Origin: Candidatus Sumerlaeota bacterium
Lineage (GTDB): Bacteria > Sumerlaeota > Sumerlaeia > MWCT01
Length of the DNA stretch: 7,135 nucleotides
Assembly (NCBI GenBank): GCA_026398545.1
Contig: JAPLSR010000044.1
Span: 1-7,135 of the forward strand
Reading direction: 5' to 3'
The notes under the pieces were generated by a model. That model had not been told where the DNA came from. It did not search any database and was given only the letters and a program-made list of their open reading frames with translations. Positions 1 through 6,480 of the stretch are shown piece by piece (position 1 is the stretch's first letter; each line of letters opens with the position of its first letter). Both the position numbers and the translations under genes were made by a program.

Positions 1-174
1 GATATGGAACCCGGACAAAAGGCGTTTGATACAGCGAGTCTTCCGCCTGTTATCATGAGCAGGGACAAATACTGGAGCCAATATGGGGATATGTTTAAAA
101 AACTCGGATACAAACCCACGCGGGAGTTTCACATCGGGTGGGAAGTCCTTCAGGTGTGCGTGCGGAGAGAATAA
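1..174 (+). CDS. 3' end of an unrecognised protein (partial)
   Basis: The frame starting at base 1 is open for 57 codons and ends in TAA at 172-174, with a second in-register TAA-like run just after. The start lies outside the window, so this is only a C-terminal tail. It is soluble and charged, with the run VIMSRDKYWSQYGDMFKKLG near residues 17-36 and IGWEVLQVCVRRE at the end, and it has no membrane segment. The pattern (a beta strand, then an acidic/lysine-rich helix, then a closing strand) resembles the soluble tail after the membrane domain of GT39/ArnT-like glycosyltransferases, but that is only an impression. It converges with the permease gene, leaving 50 bp between the two stop codons, and I see no clear terminator hairpin there. 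Confidence 0.6.
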   Translation, partial: DMEPGQKAFDTASLPPVIMSRDKYWSQYGDMFKKLGYKPTREFHIGWEVLQVCVRRE

Positions 175-224
175 TAAACCACGGGGGACACCGGGAGCGC
201 GGGGGAAAAGCATGATTCAAAGAA

Positions 225-2234
225 TTATCCCTTGATGGCGCCCAGGGTGAGACCTTGGACGATTTGTTTCTGGAAGATGAGGAATATGATAATCATCGGG
301 ACGGCGCTGATTGTCGCGCCAGCCATTACAAGCCCGTATTCCACCGTGTGCTGCTGCTGAATTGTCTGCAGTCCCACCTCAAGCGGGAAATACGGCTCAT
401 AACCGATGATGACAAATGGCCAGAAGAAACTCTTCCAGATGCCGGTGAATGAGAGTATGCCCCATGCGGCTAAAACGGGTTTCGAAAGGGGCAGAATCAC
501 ACGCCACCAGATGCCAAGCTCCCCGCATCCGTCTATCCGCGCCGCCTCCTCTAAACTCGCAGGAAGAGTCTGAATGTACTGCCGCATGAGGAAGATTGCC
601 ACAGGCGAGCACATCCCTGGCAATATCAGCGCCCAGTGAGAGTTGATAAGCTGGATGCCGGTAATGCCAGGGATGCCATTTGTGATGACGATGAAAAGGG
701 GGATAACAAGCGCCTGATAAGGCACCATGATTGAGGCGATGAAGAGACTGAAGATGAGGTTGCGTCCCCTGAACCGTATCTTTGCCAGCGGATAGGCGGC
801 GAAATTGGCGAGGAGTGATTGGAGAAAGGTGATGAGGAGCGCGAGGTAAATGGTATTGCCGAGCCAGCGGACGAGTTTGCATCGTTTCAGGAAATCCCAG
901 AGATTATCCGCAAGGGGAGGGCGCACGCCGGGGGAGGCAGCCACTGCCGCAACCTGGGAAATCCCCGTTTTCGGAGTCATGGTCGCCTCGATGAGGCTCT
1001 TGTAATTATCAAGCGCAAAATTTTTCGGACGCACATCCGGTGGTGTGCTTTGCAGGTAAACTCCCGGTGTGAAGGCGGAGAGAAACATCCAGAGCATCGG
1101 GATGAGGAACAAAATGGAAAGCGGTAGCAGGATGGCGTGTGCGGCATTGCGGGAAATGAAGGTGAGAAGCGGAGAGGGTGGAGCTGAATGACGCAAGGCA
1201 GTTTTTTTTCGTGCCCGTTGGCGCATTTTTTTGATGGCGGTAAATGGCGCCTGCGCCGCCACCCATATGCCGCTCGCCGCATATTCAATAAGCCTGCTGA
1301 TACTGTCGATAATTTTTTCAAAGATGGTGGGTGCGCGCGACTCCTCCACGTCGGTGCGGAAAATCCTGAATTGCAGGACGGCGAAGAGTGCGACAATGAG
1401 GAGCAATATCAATGATAACGCACCCGCCTGTCCATAATAGCCGTTCACAAAGGCGAGATTGTAAATCTCATAAACAAGGACGGTGGAGGAGCCTGCAGGT
1501 CCGCCCGAGGTCAACATGAAAACCAGCTCAAACACCTGGAATGAGCCGATGGTGTTAAGCACGACAAGGTAGAGTGTGATGGGGCGGATAAGCGGCAGGG
1601 TCACATGCCACCAGCGCTGAATGGCGTTTGCGCCGTCCACGCGGGCAGATTCCATGCACTCCTGTGGGACGCGTGAAAGTCCGGCAAGATAAATCAGGAT
1701 ATTGCCGCCCGGTCCCCCGCCAATTGCTGCAAGTATCACCGCCCACATCGCCCAGCGCGGGTCTCCCAGCCAGTTTATCTTCGCAACCCCGAACCATGAG
1801 AGCACCCAGTTCAGAAGTCCAAAGTTGTAATCATAAAGCCATCTCCATATCATGGAAAAGATGATGGCGGATGTCACAGTGGGCAGGAAAAAGGCACTGC
1901 GGTAAAAATTTTTGGCTCGTTCGCTCACTGAGTGGATGAGCGTGGCAAGAATCAGCGAGGCGAGGATGTTAATCGGGACGAAAATGACAGTGAACAGGAG
2001 GGTATTTTTAAAGGCGCGAACCACGCGGTCGCGCATGAGGACGTTGCCGAAGATGTCGCGGAAATTATTCAGTCCGACCCACGGACTGCCCAGAAATCCC
2101 TTTGCCGGGGTGTAATTCTTGAAGGCGAGCAGCAAAGCGAGCACCATGGGAATGACGGCGAAGACGAAGAATAGAATGAGCACCGGCGCGAGAAATGTCC
2201 ATGCCCAGACCTGCCTGTTTGTGCGCTCCTTCAT
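225..2234 (-). CDS. fused MalF-MalG type ABC sugar transporter permease
   Basis: This 669-residue inner-membrane protein carries both permease halves of a carbohydrate-uptake (CUT1-type) ABC importer. Residues 1-294 match the UgpA/MalF type: six predicted membrane segments (about 12-37, 76-100, 115-133, 161-185, 219-240, 268-290) and an EAA loop at 191-218 (ESARVDGA, then LPLIRP). Residues 360-669 match the UgpE/MalG type: segments near 366-390, 456-480, 493-515, 534-555, 587-610 and 635-655, an EAA loop at 561-586 (EEAARIDG, then LPLSKP), and the typical ending VQGLTLGAIKG. The EAA loops are where the ATPase docks. A basic, partly amphipathic linker (about 296-350) joins the halves; six segments per half keep it cytoplasmic. 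These halves are normally separate genes. Met337, in the linker, has no Shine-Dalgarno sequence, which argues against separate translation. The ATG at 2232-2234 is preceded by AGCAGGA at 9 bases. No binding-protein or ATPase gene lies in the window. The substrate is unknown; sugar, oligosaccharide or glycerol phosphate are all possible. Confidence 0.93.
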   Translation of the reverse strand: MKERTNRQVWAWTFLAPVLILFFVFAVIPMVLALLLAFKNYTPAKGFLGSPWVGLNNFRDIFGNVLMRDRVVRAFKNTLLFTVIFVPINILASLILATLIHSVSERAKNFYRSAFFLPTVTSAIIFSMIWRWLYDYNFGLLNWVLSWFGVAKINWLGDPRWAMWAVILAAIGGGPGGNILIYLAGLSRVPQECMESARVDGANAIQRWWHVTLPLIRPITLYLVVLNTIGSFQVFELVFMLTSGGPAGSSTVLVYEIYNLAFVNGYYGQAGALSLILLLIVALFAVLQFRIFRTDVEESRAPTIFEKIIDSISRLIEYAASGIWVAAQAPFTAIKKMRQRARKKTALRHSAPPSPLLTFISRNAAHAILLPLSILFLIPMLWMFLSAFTPGVYLQSTPPDVRPKNFALDNYKSLIEATMTPKTGISQVAAVAASPGVRPPLADNLWDFLKRCKLVRWLGNTIYLALLITFLQSLLANFAAYPLAKIRFRGRNLIFSLFIASIMVPYQALVIPLFIVITNGIPGITGIQLINSHWALILPGMCSPVAIFLMRQYIQTLPASLEEAARIDGCGELGIWWRVILPLSKPVLAAWGILSFTGIWKSFFWPFVIIGYEPYFPLEVGLQTIQQQHTVEYGLVMAGATISAVPMIIIFLIFQKQIVQGLTLGAIKG

Positions 2235-2358
2235 GAGAACGGGTCCTGCTGATTGTCATGAATTATTGCACCCAAACATAAAAACAGAATGGAACGCAAC
2301 CAAAAATTCCGTGCGTTGTGAGATGTCGCACTTCACTTGACAGCGCCTGCTGGGTGAG
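2235..2358. promoter_or_regulatory. divergent intergenic region with inverted repeats
   Basis: This 124-bp stretch separates the divergent permease and protease genes, so it should hold the promoters of both. Two overlapping inverted repeats are visible: AACGCA (2293-2298) with TGCGTT (2312-2317), and GTGCG (2311-2315) with CGCAC (2327-2331). Their half-sites overlap, as a shared operator might. A perfect TTGACA lies at 2337-2342 on the plus strand, with GATAAG 18 bases further on as a weak -10. On the minus strand AATAAT (2262-2267) is a possible -10 for the permease, without a good -35. The arms are only 5-6 bp, so the repeats could be chance; no regulator gene lies nearby. Confidence 0.25.
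2244..2250 (-). promoter_or_regulatory. ribosome binding site of the fused permease
   Basis: On the minus strand AGCAGGA lies 9 bases before the ATG at 2232-2234. It supports this start over an out-of-frame ATG at 2257-2259. Confidence 0.5.
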
Positions 2359-5300
2359 ATGATAAGTATTTTTAGAATGATGTCTGAGTCACGACAGCGG
2401 TTGTGGATGTGGGGTGTCCTGTGGGTGGCTTTCTTGCTGCCCGCATTTTCGTTGCCCGCGGGCGTGCTTGTGCAACTGGAATCCGCAAGACCGGATAAAG
2501 GCGCCGCCACACGCGCATGGATGCGCAAGGCGGGAGCAAGGCATGTCCGCTCATTCCCGAATATCGGATGGGAATTCTGGGAAGCCCCGAACGCATTATC
2601 TGATTCCGCCTTTGCGGAGTCGCTCTCAAAACACCCGGGCGTAAAACATGCCTGTCTGCCCACGCGCATAAAACTCTTCTCCACCTTCCCCGATGACCCG
2701 GATTTTTCTTACTGGCAGTGGGCGCTTTACTCACCAAACAAGCCGGATTATGACATTGACGCCCCTGAGGCATGGGACGTAACCACCGGCTCGGCGCAAC
2801 TCATCGTCGCCGTCATTGACACTGGAATTGACCCCACGCACGCAGACCTTGCGCTGAACATCTGGCACAACCCCGATGAAATCCCGGATAACGGCAAAGA
2901 TGATGACGGGAATGGATTTGTCGATGATGACATGGGATGGGATTTTGTGAACCACACAAATCTGCCCTATGATGACCTCGGTCACGGGACCCACGTCTCC
3001 GGCATCATCGGAGCGGTGGGGAACAATGGCATTGGCATCTGCGGCGTCAACTGGCGGACCTCCATCCTCACGCTCAAGGTTTTTGAACAATCTGAAACCA
3101 CGGATGATGTCATCATCGCCGCTTTTGACTATGTGCTCGGAATGAAGCGGAATGTGGCTGTCATCAATGCAAGCTGGGGAGGCACAACATTCTCCCTCCC
3201 CATATACGATGCCATTGCGGAATGCGGGAGGCGCGGCATTCTTGTCTGCGTCGCCGCGGGCAATGTGAAGATCAGCACCGCCGACCACCCCATCTATCCC
3301 GGCGCCTGTGACCTGCCGAATATCATCACCGTTGCGGGTTCCAATATGTATGGATATAAATATGACTCAACCAGCTTCGGACCGCTGGTTCATGTGTGCG
3401 CCCCGGGGGATAATATTCAGAGCACCCTGCCAGCGCCCCTTCTCTATGGACGCCTGAGCGGCACCTCCATGGCGGCGCCCCATGTCTCCGGCGCGGCGCT
3501 CCTGCTTTTATCCGTCCAGCCGTCGCTGACGCCCGAGGCGTTGCGCAACCGCATCATGGGCAGTTCAAAGCCCATTCCCACCCTTCAGGACATCTCTCTT
3601 TCCCAGGGGCTGATAAACCTCCCCGCCCTCTTTACCGTTGATTCTGAAGCGCCCGCGGCAATTACAGACCTCGCAGTTACCGGTGCAGGCATCACCACGG
3701 CAACGCTGGAATTTTCACTGCCGCACGATGAGCCGCCGGATGAGCCGGTGAGCATTGTTGAATTGCGATGCGCCGCATTTCCCATAACGGCGCAAAACTG
3801 GTGGCAGACAAGGCGCATCCCCGCGCTCATCCTGAGAGGAATCCCGGGCGAGCGCCGCACAGCCTCTGTGGAGGGACTTTTTCCCGATACTCTTTACCAC
3901 TTTGCCGCGCGCTCCATTGATGAGGGGGGAAATGTCTCAGCAATGTCCAATGATGCCACGACGCGCACGGTGTCTGCTCGCACGGTGTATCATGAGGGTT
4001 TTGAAAATGGCGCGCCCGGTTGGGAAATTGGCGAGATGTGGGACATTGCAACCTCGCCGAGCCTTGCGTCGGGTGGCGTCCATTTTCTCTTCCATCCGGA
4101 GGTGAACCCACCCTATCCAACGCCGGATGTGGCAACATCCCCCTGGCTTGACCTCACAACGAGCCACGCGCCATATCTGACCTTCTCTAATCTATACGAG
4201 TATTACGGATTTCAGCGGCTGACGAATGCGGGGATTGTGGAGGTATTGTCAGAGGGAGATGAGGAATGGCATGAGGTTGCGCGCTTTGAAATGTATTACA
4301 CCCCGTGGAAGAGAGAGACCGTCTCGCTTGGCGCATGGATTGGACAGCGAATCCGAATACGGTTCCGTTTTTTCCACGTATTCGACCCCACGGAAGAACT
4401 GAGAGAGACCGGCTGGTTAATTGACGAATTCAGGATTCTCGAGGCAGGAGCGTCTTCAACGCCAGATTTCTTTTTTAAATACACATTTGATAATCCCAGC
4501 GATGAAGGTTGGAAGCCTTTCCCAATACTAGGTGGAACTTACATCAACGATCCTCTTGGAGCCTTTTATATTGCCAATACAACAACGTCAATTCTCTCCA
4601 CCGTTGGAATTTTAGACTCCGGCACTCCTGACAATGTTTATGGTCGGTGGGAGTTGAATACAAATTCGCCCATATCGCCCTGCGAGGAGAATTATCTATA
4701 TTGTGCCCGATACTGGCTCCGCACCACTCAAACTGATAAAAATAAGGTGCCGCAGGTCAGGATGCAATGGAACAATTATCCTCCTCTGACTTTTGCATTA
4801 TTTCATGTGGACAGAGGACCCAATGCCATAGGAACTATTTCCGCCCCTTATGATTCATACTATTATAAATCTTTAACAGATAGTTGCGCAGGTCAAAATT
4901 ACCTCATATATTTCGATCTTGTCGATTTTACACCAGAACAATCTGGAGATATATATTGCGATGAAATCGAAGTGACCCGTCAAACACCACCCACCGCCGG
5001 TGGAATACTTGTCTGGGAACAGGATTCGGATGATGACTTCAAAACCTGGACCACTTTTAATGCGCAAGGAATATTTGATAATGTAACCAGTGGAACAGGC
5101 AATGGCTCAATTTGGTTGGAATCGCCTGGCTCATTGGGTGCAAAGCCACTTTATTACGGCGGTTGGAGCTCGCCATACGAGGAGACAAGCCCAAATTTCC
5201 AATCGGGTTATCTGTATAAGACAATTTTCACATTACATAGCGAATCAGATGATGCTCAAAAACATCTACCCATGATTCGACTCCGACTTTCCAATAAAAC

Positions 5301-5538
5301 ATCCGACTGGATAGGAATGATATGTGTTCGCCAGGATGAGGGTACATATGGACACATGCCTTCGCCCTCTGGAACTGAGTATTATCTCTATATGCCATCA
5401 CCTCCCAATCTATCGGGAATTCCCGGAGACAAAAGCGATTCTATGGTCATCAATTTTGATATTGTTGCCAGCTCGGAAAATGAATATGGGCGGGTCTATC
5501 TTGATCATGTGCAAGTCTGGAAATATCCCTTGCAATAA
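2359..5538 (+). CDS. secreted multidomain S8 family serine protease (subtilase)
   Basis: This is an exported endopeptidase of 1059 residues. A signal peptide covers about 8-34 (Arg-rich start, hydrophobic core WGVLWVAFLLPAF, no lipobox Cys). Residues 36-108 look like a subtilase pro-domain. The catalytic domain spans about 125-425, with Asp154 in VIDTG, His209 in GHGTHVSG, the oxyanion Asn302 in AAGN and Ser370 in SGTSMAAPH, so the triad is intact. An acidic Asp/Asn/Gly loop at 176-191 (DNGKDDDGNGFVDD core) looks like the calcium-binding insert of many bacterial subtilases. Then follow an Fn3-like domain (432-538), a MAM-like beta-sandwich (543-697, ending WLIDEFRI) and two copies of a beta-rich module (702-875, 882-1057). 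No PEP-CTERM, type IX sorting or LPXTG signal ends the protein, so release or beta-sandwich-mediated attachment is likely. The start is uncertain: ATG 2359, 2377 or 2380 are in frame and none has a well-placed Shine-Dalgarno sequence; 2380 gives the most usual signal peptide. GC drops sharply after about 4460. Confidence 0.95.
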   Translation: MISIFRMMSESRQRLWMWGVLWVAFLLPAFSLPAGVLVQLESARPDKGAATRAWMRKAGARHVRSFPNIGWEFWEAPNALSDSAFAESLSKHPGVKHACLPTRIKLFSTFPDDPDFSYWQWALYSPNKPDYDIDAPEAWDVTTGSAQLIVAVIDTGIDPTHADLALNIWHNPDEIPDNGKDDDGNGFVDDDMGWDFVNHTNLPYDDLGHGTHVSGIIGAVGNNGIGICGVNWRTSILTLKVFEQSETTDDVIIAAFDYVLGMKRNVAVINASWGGTTFSLPIYDAIAECGRRGILVCVAAGNVKISTADHPIYPGACDLPNIITVAGSNMYGYKYDSTSFGPLVHVCAPGDNIQSTLPAPLLYGRLSGTSMAAPHVSGAALLLLSVQPSLTPEALRNRIMGSSKPIPTLQDISLSQGLINLPALFTVDSEAPAAITDLAVTGAGITTATLEFSLPHDEPPDEPVSIVELRCAAFPITAQNWWQTRRIPALILRGIPGERRTASVEGLFPDTLYHFAARSIDEGGNVSAMSNDATTRTVSARTVYHEGFENGAPGWEIGEMWDIATSPSLASGGVHFLFHPEVNPPYPTPDVATSPWLDLTTSHAPYLTFSNLYEYYGFQRLTNAGIVEVLSEGDEEWHEVARFEMYYTPWKRETVSLGAWIGQRIRIRFRFFHVFDPTEELRETGWLIDEFRILEAGASSTPDFFFKYTFDNPSDEGWKPFPILGGTYINDPLGAFYIANTTTSILSTVGILDSGTPDNVYGRWELNTNSPISPCEENYLYCARYWLRTTQTDKNKVPQVRMQWNNYPPLTFALFHVDRGPNAIGTISAPYDSYYYKSLTDSCAGQNYLIYFDLVDFTPEQSGDIYCDEIEVTRQTPPTAGGILVWEQDSDDDFKTWTTFNAQGIFDNVTSGTGNGSIWLESPGSLGAKPLYYGGWSSPYEETSPNFQSGYLYKTIFTLHSESDDAQKHLPMIRLRLSNKTSDWIGMICVRQDEGTYGHMPSPSGTEYYLYMPSPPNLSGIPGDKSDSMVINFDIVASSENEYGRVYLDHVQVWKYPLQ
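4462..5529 (+). repeat. protein-level tandem repeat: two ~170-residue beta-rich modules
   Basis: Residues 702-875 and 882-1057 of the subtilase align by eye in four places and in the same order: YLYCARYWLR (779) with YLYKTIFTLH (951); KVPQVRMQWNN (796) with HLPMIRLRLSNK (969); YLIYFDLV (848) with MVINFDIV (1029); and IYCDEIEV (865) with VYLDHVQV (1046). The DNA is not visibly repeated, so the duplication is old. The closing strand with a D-x-V/I-x-V pattern is typical of jelly-roll, carbohydrate-binding-like folds. A binding role is inferred from that resemblance and from the position after the protease domain. I cannot name the family. Confidence 0.7.
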
Positions 5539-5555
5539 GGTAATTAGAAGCCATC

Positions 5556-5726
5556 TCATAAATACCTCAGGAGGATTATAATACAACCAAGATGTAAAAA
5601 CCCAATGAAGTTTTCAACGTGACATTCATATCTGGTCACGATGCGTCTGAAGTTTTGCAACCATGCAAATAGACGTTCGATCTTCCATCTTCGGCGATAT
5701 CTCCGCAAGACCCGCCCATCTTGGAA
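5556..5726 (-). pseudogene. IS5-family transposase, C-terminal remnant
   Basis: Reading the minus strand, 56 codons end in TGA at 5556-5558 and are closed upstream by an in-frame TAG at 5727-5729. There is no start codon, so standard ORF callers miss it. The peptide contains RRYRRRWKIERLFAWLQNFR followed by RYE, then ENFIGFLHLGC and an IIILLRYL end. This is the well-known C-terminal signature of IS5-type DDE transposases; the Glu in KIER is the family's catalytic Glu position. The rest of the transposase (about 200 or more residues with the two Asp) is absent, so the element is dead. The protease stop codon is only 17 bp from the end of this frame. The sequence TTAGAAGCCATCTCATAA (5544-5561) may contain the terminal inverted repeat of the element, but the other end is missing so this cannot be confirmed. 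The IS5 subgroup is unresolved. Confidence 0.85.
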
Positions 5727-5769
5727 CTATAGAGGGTCAGAACCCTATAAAAATATATAAAATTTCAGT

Positions 5770-5783
5770 GAACACCAGTGTTC
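5770..5783. repeat. 14-bp palindrome GAACAC-CA-GTGTTC
   Basis: Perfect 6-bp arms flank a CA centre in otherwise structureless AT-rich DNA, downstream of the toxin-antitoxin operon. On the minus strand it is followed after a short gap by a T-rich run, so it could be a weak terminator for that operon. The two-base centre fits a protein-binding site better than an RNA hairpin. Confidence 0.35.
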
Positions 5784-5891
5784 CATAGTGCCACATCCCC
5801 TTCAACTCTTGGATAAGAAACAATATAATTTCTACGTTTGATTTGGCGGGAAGTCAACAACAACTCAATCTATTTTCTCACCAGTAAAATA

Positions 5892-6092
5892 TTATTTCAT
5901 TGTCTTTGACAGGCGCATGTCGCTTCGAAGTATCTCGTTGACAACGGAAGATATATCGCTTTCCCGCTTGCTTGCAATACTCTCAATGAATGCGAGAACT
6001 TCCTGGTCAAGGTAAATTGGCAGATTCAGTTTGACATCCGGTTTGTAGAACTTGCCCCGCACGCCCCCGGAAAAATCATATTCTTTTTTCAT
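5892..6092 (-). CDS. ribbon-helix-helix (CopG/BrnA-like) antitoxin of BrnT
   Basis: This 66-residue protein is the likely antitoxin that neutralises BrnT and represses the operon. The N-terminus (MKKEYDFS, about 1-18) is the short basic/aromatic lead common in BrnT partners. A ribbon-helix-helix fold can be read at about 19-60: strand VKLNLPIYLD, helix QEVLAFIESIASKRE, then helix DISSVVNEILRSD. The RHH dimer would bind DNA through its strands. It lies 3 bp downstream of brnT, with its own ribosome site (GAGG, 8 bases before the ATG) inside the brnT 3' end, so the genes are translationally linked in the toxin-first order typical of brnTA. The best-known BrnA is a DUF4415 protein; this one looks closer to a CopG-like variant, so I leave the symbol empty. 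Antitoxin function is inferred from fold, size and position. Confidence 0.85.
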   Translation of the reverse strand: MKKEYDFSGGVRGKFYKPDVKLNLPIYLDQEVLAFIESIASKRESDISSVVNEILRSDMRLSKTMK

Positions 6093-6095
6093 AGA

Positions 6096-6386
6096 CTATT
6101 CCTCATACTGATTGATTTCTCGTTTTGATGCCTTTCGGCATGAAATGATGCGGATTGTTGCCAATGCCTCTGTCTCCTTTTGATATGTGTGGCAGACCAC
6201 CAGTAATCTTCCCGCGCTGGAAATCCCCAATGTGAGCCATCTGTCCTCCGCCTCACTATGTTCCGTGTCATAAATTGAAAGTGCGCGAGGGTCGAGAAAA
6301 ACTGTTGCCGCCTCCTCGAAGGACACTTTATGTTTGGTTCGATTCTCTCTCGCCTTATCAGTATCCCATTCAAAATCATATCGCAT
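6096..6386 (-). CDS. brnT: BrnT family toxin (DUF497), type II toxin-antitoxin system
   Basis: This 96-residue protein is a BrnT-type toxin, a RelE-like fold that acts as a ribonuclease and blocks translation in characterised members. Family landmarks in order: FEWDTDKARENRTKH (5-19), VSFEEAATVFLDP (21-33), a D-x-EHSEAEDRW stretch (40-50), GRLLVVCHT (59-67), and IRIISCRKASKREINQYEE (78-96), the classic R-x-I-S-x-R-K-A end. All are intact, so the toxin looks functional. A TTG codon at 6387-6389 directly precedes the ATG at 6384-6386; I take the ATG because it gives the usual family N-terminus. The ribosome site is weak, which is common for toxins. The partner antitoxin follows after 3 bp. The strip between the toxin and the neighbouring peptidase gene should hold the promoter. 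The pair lies next to transposase debris, consistent with horizontal acquisition. Confidence 0.93.
   Translation of the reverse strand: MRYDFEWDTDKARENRTKHKVSFEEAATVFLDPRALSIYDTEHSEAEDRWLTLGISSAGRLLVVCHTYQKETEALATIRIISCRKASKREINQYEE
6101..6104 (-). promoter_or_regulatory. ribosome binding site of the antitoxin gene
   Basis: GAGG on the minus strand lies 8 bases before the antitoxin ATG and within the last codons of brnT, tying antitoxin translation to the toxin message. Confidence 0.55.
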
Positions 6387-6480
6387 CAAACTGGAACTCA
6401 GTTATAATCGCGACCTGTAATAAACTTTATTTCTCGTAAAAACGAACGTTTCTTTTTAAGAATGCGATGCTATGAAAGTC
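6387..6480 (-). promoter_or_regulatory. candidate brnT promoter and operator
   Basis: On the minus strand TATAAC (6401-6406), 14 bp before the brnT ATG, is a fair -10, but no good -35 sits at the usual distance. Further upstream AAACG-AA-CGTTT (6440-6451) forms an inverted repeat with 5-bp arms. RHH antitoxins bind short inverted or direct repeats near their own promoter, so this could be an operator, although it sits rather far from the -10. Weak evidence. Confidence 0.25.

Larger units (their letters stand above)
5539..5891. other. 353-bp gap between protease and antitoxin genes
   Basis: This AT-rich stretch contains no intact gene. Bases 5556-5726 are the 3' end of a transposase gene on the minus strand. 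A bulged hairpin (TATA-GA-GGGT at 5728-5737 with ACCCTATA at 5742-5749) follows, then an AT-rich run, then a 14-bp palindrome at 5770-5783. I see no typical strong terminator for either flanking gene. Bases 5784-5891 hold nothing I recognise. Confidence 0.5.

Noticed and set aside
175..224. GC-rich 50 bp between two convergent genes as a bidirectional terminator
   Set aside because: It contains G-runs but no stem I could pair with a following T-run on either strand.
397..1396. Overlapping 161- and 139-codon frames within the permease region
   Set aside because: They sit in another frame of the same strand as the permease, are rich in His/Arg/Pro/Ser as shadow frames are, and match nothing; the permease frame has clear motifs throughout.
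2731..3288. 185-codon minus-strand frame opposite the protease catalytic domain
   Set aside because: It lies entirely within the conserved subtilase catalytic region, has no recognisable motif, and is a typical shadow frame of a GC-rich gene.
2359..5538. Cell-surface sorting signal at the end of the subtilase
   Set aside because: The last residues (VYLDHVQVWKYPLQ) finish a beta module. There is no PEP-CTERM, LPXTG or type IX sorting pattern and no terminal membrane helix.
5728..5749. Bulged hairpin TATA-GA-GGGT / ACCCTATA as an intrinsic terminator
   Set aside because: The stem is short and interrupted and no T-run follows on the plus strand, so I do not call it a terminator.
6089..6379. 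96-codon minus-strand frame overlapping brnT
   Set aside because: It is out of frame with the clear BrnT protein and has no family features.
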